Origin: Neostapfia colusana
Taxonomy: Eukaryota > Streptophyta > Magnoliopsida > Poales > Poaceae
DNA length: 64,000 nucleotides
NCBI GenBank assembly: GCA_030760725.1
Contig: JASWHV010000005.1
Span: 93,688,622 to 93,752,621 of the forward strand
Direction of reading: 5' to 3'
Part shown: piece by piece, positions 58,901 through 64,000 of the stretch
Position numbering within the stretch: the stretch's first letter is position 1
Layout of the letters: each line of letters opens with the position of its first letter
Notes under the pieces: generated by a model
What the model was told of the DNA's origin: nothing
Database searches by the model: none
What the model saw: the letters and a program-made list of their open reading frames with translations, nothing else
Made by a program: the position numbers and the translations under genes

Positions 58901-60376
58901 TCTGGTCGAACAATGGATGATTCCTTTATGTTTGGTCAACCAATCCATACCCAAAATAATATCTATCCCTTGTGAATCGATCACTATGAGGTTAGCGGTA
59001 AATACTACCCCATTAATGTCTAGGTTCACTTTGGGACACACTTGTCTTGTCCTTATTTCTCCACCTGGAGAATTTACCGCTAGCATATGGTTCATTTGTG
59101 TGGTTGCTAGGTCATGCTTCTTAACAAACCCTTGAGCAATGAACGAATGGGTAGCACCAGAATCAAACAGCAGAGTTGCAAGGTGTAAATTGGCAGGAAA
59201 CTTACCAACTACCACGTCGGGTGCCTCTTGTGCTTCCTCCATACTGACGTGGTTCACCCGTCCTCTCATTACGTTCTGCTGCTGTGGCTGCGTGGGCTTC
59301 TTCTTTGGACACTTATGGGCGTAGTGCCCCACTTCACCACAGCTGAAACATTGCACCCCAATCTTAGATGCTTGGCCCTTGTTGTCTTGGGGTTGGTTTG
59401 GGGGTCCTTGCACTGCTGGTCGAGGTGGATATGCGGGGCGAGGCTGTTGTACAAACTGACGTTGCGGCTGTGCTGGTGCTGCGGGAGGCCTGTAGTTTGG
59501 GTTGTACCCTCTTGGTGCTGAATAGGGTACCGCAGCACGGCTCGTCTGCCCCGTAGGTTGCTGCATCATACGTGGGCGGGTGTTGCTCCCGGAGGCTTGA
59601 TGTGACCACCCAGCCTTCCTCTTATTCTCATTTTCCAGGGCCTTCAGCTTCCTTTCCACCACAAATGCTCTGTCCACCATCTTTTGAAAGCTTTCATACT
59701 CATTGGAGGACATTGCACACTGCATCTCTGCGGTAAGTCCTTCCACGAAACAATCTTGTTTCTGCTCATCTGTCTCTATGTCTCGTGGAGCATAACGGGA
59801 TAGTTGAGTGAATTTAGTGAGGTATTCCCTCACCGTCATGTTTCCCTGCTGCAGTCCCAAAAACTCTTTCCTCTTGTTTTTGAGTTCACCCCTTGGGATG
59901 TAATGGTTGCGGAAGCTACGCTTGAACTCTTCCCAAGTGATGCTCTCAGGGTCATGATGGGCGGCCACGTAGGCGGTCCACCAATCAGCAGCAGGTCCCT
60001 GCAATTGATGAGAGGCAAACAGCACCCTCTCATACCCTTGGCATTGTATGATTCTCATCTTACTTTCAATGGTCTTCAGCCAATCATCTGCCTCCAGAGG
60101 TTCAGCAGCACTTGCAAACTTTGGAGGTTGAGTTCCTAGAAACTCACTCAACCTTGGTTGGCGTGGTGCAGCTTGTGGAGGTGGAACTTGATGCAAGTTG
60201 GCCACTACTTGAGTCAAGTTCTGGATGAGCTGATTTTGATTCTCCAGCATTTGGTGGAGAGGATCAACTTCTTCACGGCGACCACCCCGGTTCTGGCCTC
60301 CAGAAAGATGAGAGTTGCATGCCTCATCATTGTTGTTGGCGGGGTTGGCAGCACGTCCTTTTCCTCTTCCGGCCAT
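55907..60376 (-). CDS. Element D gag-pol polyprotein (intact)
   Basis: A single open frame of 1489 codons encoding all retrotransposition proteins. Gag domain about residues 90-250; CCHC knuckle C343, C346, H351, C356; protease DSG 405-407; RT with FIDD 715-718; RNase H with D864, E901 and D926; integrase finger H1075/H1082/C1112/C1115 and core D1145, D1206, E1242 (35 residues between the last two, the canonical D-D35E spacing); chromodomain 1442-1489. All catalytic residues I can check are present. The ATG follows an acceptor-like TTGATTCTGCCAG, so gag-pol may be translated from a spliced leader. Gag and pol are in one frame, as usual in chromoviruses. The chromodomain probably directs insertion to heterochromatin. 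It lies about 300 bp downstream of the pre-gag ORF. Confidence 0.97.
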   Translation of the reverse strand: MAGRGKGRAANPANNNDEACNSHLSGGQNRGGRREEVDPLHQMLENQNQLIQNLTQVVANLHQVPPPQAAPRQPRLSEFLGTQPPKFASAAEPLEADDWLKTIESKMRIIQCQGYERVLFASHQLQGPAADWWTAYVAAHHDPESITWEEFKRSFRNHYIPRGELKNKRKEFLGLQQGNMTVREYLTKFTQLSRYAPRDIETDEQKQDCFVEGLTAEMQCAMSSNEYESFQKMVDRAFVVERKLKALENENKRKAGWSHQASGSNTRPRMMQQPTGQTSRAAVPYSAPRGYNPNYRPPAAPAQPQRQFVQQPRPAYPPRPAVQGPPNQPQDNKGQASKIGVQCFSCGEVGHYAHKCPKKKPTQPQQQNVMRGRVNHVSMEEAQEAPDVVVGKFPANLHLATLLFDSGATHSFIAQGFVKKHDLATTQMNHMLAVNSPGGEIRTRQVCPKVNLDINGVVFTANLIVIDSQGIDIILGMDWLTKHKGIIHCSTRTVELTHPSGTRVKFITIHEPRRDIKLNQVEVKVEEIRTIREYPDVFPEELPGMPPDRDVEFAIELVPGTAPIYKRPYRMDSKQLEELKDHLRELTEKGYVRPSSSPWGAPVIFVPKKDGTRRLCVDYRALNEVTIKNKYPLPRIEDLFDQLRGACVFSKIDLRSGYHQLKIRQSDIPKTAFVSRYGLYEYTVMPFGLTNAPAYFMYLMNKVFMEYLDKFVVVFIDDILVFSKDEEEHEKHLRLVLQRLREHQLYAKLSKCEFWLKRVPFLGHIISEGGISVDPAKIEDIQKWKTPENVGEVRSFLGLAGYYRRFIEGFSKISRPLTKLLEKGITFTWTPQCDTSFQELKKRLTTAPVLVMPDMQKNFTVYCDASGNGLGCVLMQEGHVVAYASRQLRKHEKNYPTHDLELAAVVHALKIWRHYLMGKRTEIYTDHKSLKYIFTQPDLNLRQRRWLELINDFDVGINYHPGKANVVADALSRKVQVNKLSLKDMPAELKDEVIRLNLCLVNSGEAIAMEVDSTLERDIREGQKNDEKVQEIRQLIKENKAPGFREDEQGTVWHGKRICVPEVKEIRKLILKEAHDSDYSIHPGSTKMYQDLKSRYWWYGMKRDVAEHVALCDTCQLVKAEHQRPAGLLQPLKVPEWKWEEISMDFVVGLPRTQSGYDSIWVIIDRLTKVAHFIPVKESYSGSKLAELYMSRIVCYHGVPKKIVSDRGMQFTSRFWQKLHETMGTHLNFSSAYHPQTDGQTERTNQILEDMLRACALKNNRSWDKNLPYAEFSYNNSYQASMKMSPFEALYGRKCRTPLFWNQTGESKVFGPEVLQEAEAKVREIRNNLRIAQTRQKSYADVRRRELVFNVGDYVYLKVSPIRGLRRFKVKGKLSPRYIGPFQVLERKGEVAYQLELPVHLSDVHDVFHVSQLKKCLRTPEEVLPMNEVDVAEDLSYAEQPYKILETMERLTRNKRIRMCKVQWKHHSEEEATWEREDELKAQFPELFS

Positions 60377-60678
60377 CTGGCAGAATCAACAAATGTTAAT
60401 TTGAAAGCATCTAGTATCATCTTACTACTTCCACTTGTTTGTACTTTGAAGTGTTGAAGTTTTGTTAAAATCTTACGAGGGTTTTATATCTCACACCCAA
60501 TAAATGCACTATTATTTCCTGTGGGTTCACACACCAAAGCAAAACAATCTGAAGACGAGGCTGTGGACACTTGCTCATGGCTTCCACAACTCACGTCACA
60601 CACCAAGCATTATCACACCATTAAATACGTAACGACTCGACTACTCGACCTCTTGCTAGCTAGGGGAAAGACTCTACA
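60377..60678 (-). other. Spacer between pre-gag ORF and gag of element D
   Basis: About 300 bp without an ORF, ending at the acceptor-like CTGCCAG before the gag ATG. It may act as an intron or as an intercistronic leader. Confidence 0.55.
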
Positions 60679-61458
60679 CTACTCATCCTCTTGAGCTGGC
60701 TCCTCGGGATCTTCCTCCTCATTTCGGCTACCTTCTGACTCTGCTTTGGGTGGGGAGGCTGCTGGTGGAGAAGTGCGACGACGCCTGATTGCTCGGCGAT
60801 CCGGGGAGTCAGGGGTCCATGGATCACTTACGGTGACACACAGTTCATTCCCATCTCCTCTTTCTCTCGTCTTTAAGCAAGCTCGCAGCAATGCCTCCGT
60901 CTCCTTCAGAGTGTCTCGGACATCCTGAAGTTCTTGTTGACACTCCTGCAGTCGAGTGCTGAGCATAGCAGCATCCTCCAAGCACAAGTCCATGTGCTCA
61001 TGGGAAGTCCCTTGCTGCACCGGTGGGTACTTGTACTCCGTAGTACCACTCTCACGTTGGAGGACATACATGTACTCAGTTTTGTCCAAGTGGCGACGAT
61101 AGATGTGACTCTGGCAGGTGATGGCCTCCCAAGTGACATCTCTCTCCGCGTCAACTTGTGTTGCTCGACAAGCTGGAGAGTGGTGGATCTTAAGCAGCTG
61201 ATTCTCGTGTATAATCCTCATCTCCGAACTCCATTCTTCCCTCTTCTCACGGATGGTCCTGGTGGAGTTATAGTGGATGATGAGCTTGCCCGTATTGCCG
61301 GCGGCTTCGAGCATACGTCGAAGACGGCGCAACAAATCTCCTACTGCCAATCCGTAGGAAAGGTACGTCACTGGACGATTCTCCTCTCTTTCAGCAAGGG
61401 CAACTACGGGAACTCTCCCTCCCGTGGACTTACGAGCGGTGCGAATCATGCGAACCAT
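60679..61458 (-). CDS. Pre-gag accessory ORF of element D (intact, 259 aa)
   Basis: An intact ORF between primer site and gag, on the same strand as gag-pol. The ATG directly follows CTTTTGTTTTAG, a strong acceptor-like sequence. Residues 1-60 are basic with a leucine-rich helix (LLRRLRRMLEAAG). About residues 98-139 hold the motif shared with A and B (TWEAITCQSHIYRRHLDKT). About 157-197 form a likely coiled coil (LSTRLQECQQELQDVRDTLK). Residues 210-259 are Arg/Ser/Pro-rich and then acidic (EEEDPEEPAQEDE). I recognise no enzyme motif, signal peptide or membrane segment. Plant gypsy elements of several lineages are known to carry extra ORFs before gag; the role of this one is unknown. Its intactness in a young element suggests it is maintained. 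Confidence 0.8.
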   Translation of the reverse strand: MVRMIRTARKSTGGRVPVVALAEREENRPVTYLSYGLAVGDLLRRLRRMLEAAGNTGKLIIHYNSTRTIREKREEWSSEMRIIHENQLLKIHHSPACRATQVDAERDVTWEAITCQSHIYRRHLDKTEYMYVLQRESGTTEYKYPPVQQGTSHEHMDLCLEDAAMLSTRLQECQQELQDVRDTLKETEALLRACLKTRERGDGNELCVTVSDPWTPDSPDRRAIRRRRTSPPAASPPKAESEGSRNEEEDPEEPAQEDE

Positions 61459-61632
61459 CTAAAACAAAAGAATTTAAAATTAGGTTAGATAAAATCTCAA
61501 ACAAAAATCCTATTTTGAATGAAAGTTGGGGTAAGATGAAGAAAATGACTCCTTTAATAACACTTTTTTCCACCCACACCTTTGGAAAATAGTTTTTAAG
61601 AAAATAGGGCCCTTAAATACGTCCATTTCTAC
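61459..61632 (-). other. Candidate leader intron of element D
   Basis: Donor-like CCTAG|GTAGAAATGG with the first intron base at 61632, and acceptor TTTTAG ending at 61459 next to the pre-gag ATG, 174 nt. Element A has a nearly identical donor context (ACTAG|GTAGAATGG) at the same distance from its primer site. Confidence 0.5.
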
Positions 61633-61660
61633 CTAGGTCCACGTTCCTACGGGCAACCTT

Positions 61661-61673
61661 GGCTCTGATACCA
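61661..61673 (-). other. Primer binding site of element D
   Basis: Minus-strand TGGTATCAGAGCC, four bases from the end of the 5' LTR; an exact tRNA-Met site. Confidence 0.95.
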
Positions 61674-62297
61674 CCTCTGTCACACCCGGTTTTTCCGAAG
61701 AAACAACCAAGTGAATATCACATGTATGCCAGGATCATTTGCTCATACATGTGATGACAAATAGTGAAGCATCATTTATTACAAGCCAGGTGTCGAATAT
61801 AAGTAAGTCTTACATAGTAAATGTCTCGATGGACAATAATAAGTTCATCACAAGGAAAATAAACTAGCAGCGGAATATTATTCTTTGGGGCTCCATCACA
61901 GGTGTTGCCCGGGGGGGGGTCTTCATGAACCTAGAATCCTTCCTCGGGTCCAAAGTCTTGGTCATTATACACCACCTCATTATCTTGACCTGAGCAGCAA
62001 TATAAACCAACAAATATGCAAGGTTGAGTACCAATGGTACTCAGCAAGTGTGGGAAAATTATATCATGCATGGCTAGAACAAGGAGAGGTTGAACTCATG
62101 GTTAAAGCACTACGCAATTAATATCTATCACCTTAGCTTATTAAGCACCTACATTACTACACAGGTGAAATGGTCCCAATCTCCCATCCCAATCATCATA
62201 ACCAAATAATCATAACATCATTTCCAATGTTAAGCTTCCCGCTTAACCTCCAAAACCGTCAATCCTCTAATCATGAATAAGTCCAGGCCGCTCTTAA

Positions 62298-62337
62298 CCG
62301 TGAGCACGGCTGTCAAGACAGTTTTGACTCTGCAGAG
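62298..62337 (-). promoter_or_regulatory. Conserved palindrome cluster in D 5' LTR
   Basis: Identical to the block at 53008-53047; in the full-length RNA this copy would lie in the 5' leader. Confidence 0.65.
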
Positions 62338-63362
62338 TTTGTACCACTGTACCCACAAGTAGTGATTTCATCCCCCGTTGCCGGGTGGACTAAAAGAACC
62401 TCCATTATGCCAGTGGCTACGTTCCACATTCACACTTCCCAGGTGTGCGGCCAAGAGATCACTACAAAGCCTTTACAAAGGGATTCCCGACGAGCGTGGG
62501 CCCACTGAGGTTTCACCCCTAACAGCATACAAGAGGCTCCAACCCCGCTGCAGTGGCCCCCTCTTGAGCCTTGCGGTTCATATGGTAGTCCAGCTGACAC
62601 CTACTCCCCGCACCATCCAACACACCCATACTACGCCGGGGATACACCTAATTAATTGGCTAAGCTGCCCCATCTCAGCATGTGGTTGGCACTGTAAAGC
62701 CGGGTTACATGCTCCATGAACCGGTCCTTAGGATCCAGGCAAGTACTAAACACAAACCCAAGTCTCGTGCACCCAGCACACAACCAAAACATCCAACTTG
62801 CCTTGATCCCTACCTCTACATAATTCACAATGTCTCATTCAAGAGTATGGTAATATAAACTGATGATCTCATGTCCCAAATATCCCATTCTAAGCATGGC
62901 TAAGCAAATGCATGTAAATATATGACATGGTAAAATAAATCCCAACCCAAGATACAAGGAAACAGGGTAATGAAATTCTAGGGAAACTTTCCTAGCATGG
63001 GTTTCATATTTCATTTGACAATGCAAATAATTCTATCTACACATCCTAGCATAGGATCAAAGTGGTCAAGGACACTTGCCTCCTTCTTGCTGCTCTTGAA
63101 ATGAGTAGTCCTGATCTTGAAAACTGATAGCTTGCTCTTGAACAGGTTCTACTTCATACCATCACACATAGCAAAAGGAAAACAACAATCATAAGACATA
63201 GTTCACACTTCTACTTCATACAAACAACACATTCACATTTATGAAATTTTCTTTACCATTTTATGTGTTGTGGATACTCTATGTGTGTTGGTTTGGGGCT
63301 TGCACACACTTTTATTTACATGTGTATGATTCCTACTTTGGTGTTCATATTTATACTCACAT

Positions 63363-63363
63363 A

Positions 63364-63396
<33 letters not shown>

Positions 63397-63402
63397 TATG
63401 TA
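63363..63402. repeat. AT microsatellite in D 5' LTR
   Basis: An (AT)n run, longer than the equivalent at about 54076-54112. Confidence 0.9.
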
Positions 63403-64000
63403 TATATGTGTGTTTCAGTTTTAAATAAATTCCTTATATATTAAACTACCAAATATGTATGAAGAGTATTTTTCTTCTCCATAGGTGCCTTCATAATTTC
63501 TATCAACCCTAAACTGAATTCTTTGTACTTTAGAAACTCCATTTATTATTTACTAGTTTCTATATTTTCAGATTTATATTCTTATGCATAATTGTGCATT
63601 TTATTATTAAATTAGTAATACACACTACCTAAACAGATTAGGTTCTGGTCCTAAATAATTTAAGATCATATTTTGACCTTGGCTTCTGATGTATACTATT
63701 TCATAATTATTTTTCCTATTTTTCTTTAACTATTCTTTACTTAAGAATGTGCCCCTATACTATTAAATGTGAATAATTTATGAAACAGATTTATTTCAGC
63801 CCCAAAAATATATTTTTATCTCACTCCAAAGTTTTCTAAGTACTGAGAAAGTTTTTACTAATTTTGACAATTAGGTTTGTCCCCCTTTTTAATATTTAAA
63901 CACTAGTTACATTTTCAATTTTCTAAATTAAATACTAAACAGGGCTAAAATAATGAATTCACCCCATTACAGGGTATATAATATTATTTTCATAATCTCC

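Larger units (their letters stand above)
52384..64000 (-). mobile_element. Element D: young Ty3/gypsy chromovirus with intact ORFs
   Basis: On the minus strand: 5' LTR (off window to 61678), primer site, leader, pre-gag ORF, gag-pol, polypurine tract, 3' LTR (55861-52384). The two LTRs are almost identical where comparable. It is inserted into copia E. The left flank ATCTG (52379-52383) is the expected duplication, but its partner is outside the window. Confidence 0.96.
61678..64000 (-). repeat. 5' LTR of element D (runs off the window)
   Basis: It matches 52384 onward almost perfectly. In the 2.3 kb that can be compared I noticed about three substitutions (near 62039, 62952 and 63087) plus length differences in a G run and an AT repeat. 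The promoter portion lies outside the window. Confidence 0.95.

Noticed and set aside
62378..62719. A 113-codon open frame repeated at 40935, 53088 and 62378.
   Set aside because: It lies antisense inside the C/D LTRs and is repeated only because the LTR is repeated; no domain or start context supports translation.

Overview
The window reads as heterochromatic, repeat-filled DNA from a plant nuclear genome, most likely a grass. Reasons: three Ty3/gypsy families carrying C-terminal chromodomains (chromovirus, Tekay/Del-like) and initiator-tRNA-Met primer sites; a SIRE/Maximus-like Ty1/copia family; a CACTA transposon encoding a TNP2-type transposase; GC-rich LTR promoters. I see no host gene, tRNA, rRNA or CRISPR array. 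Almost all 64 kb can be assigned to retrotransposons and one DNA transposon inserted into one another.

Layout. An old gypsy element (A0) is visible only as pol pieces at 1-423 and 47470-47983. It is split by a second copy of its own family, element A (424-47469, target duplication ATTTA). A has its 5' LTR at 424-1584, a decayed pre-gag ORF (1853-2826), no gag, a broken pol (3159-6283) and a 3' LTR starting at 6297. That 3' LTR is split twice: by a CACTA transposon (7986-14343, TSD GGT, transposase pseudogene on the minus strand) and by a composite block (14857-46830). The block holds gypsy element B on the plus strand (LTRs of about 4.05 kb, pre-gag ORF, broken gag-pol). It is joined head-to-head at about 39144 to the LTR of a related element G on the minus strand. 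Copia element F (29787-38603) sits in the B 3' LTR and solo LTR C (40232-43587, TSD TATCT) sits in G. To the right, a minus-strand copia E (from 47984) interrupts A0, and E is interrupted at 52384 by gypsy D on the minus strand.

D is the one element that looks recently active: an intact 1489-codon gag-pol (55907-60376), an intact 259-codon pre-gag ORF (60679-61458), a good primer site and polypurine tract, and nearly identical LTRs (the 5' LTR runs off the window).

Two patterns cross families and are the most interesting results. (1) All three gypsy families carry an ORF between primer site and gag with a shared short motif, and in each it begins right after a splice-acceptor-like AG; A and D also share a candidate donor just after the primer site. 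This suggests a spliced accessory protein. (2) The LTRs of A, B, C/D and G share, in the predicted transcribed leader, a run of short palindromes whose sequence differs between families while the pairing is kept, suggesting a conserved RNA or DNA structure.
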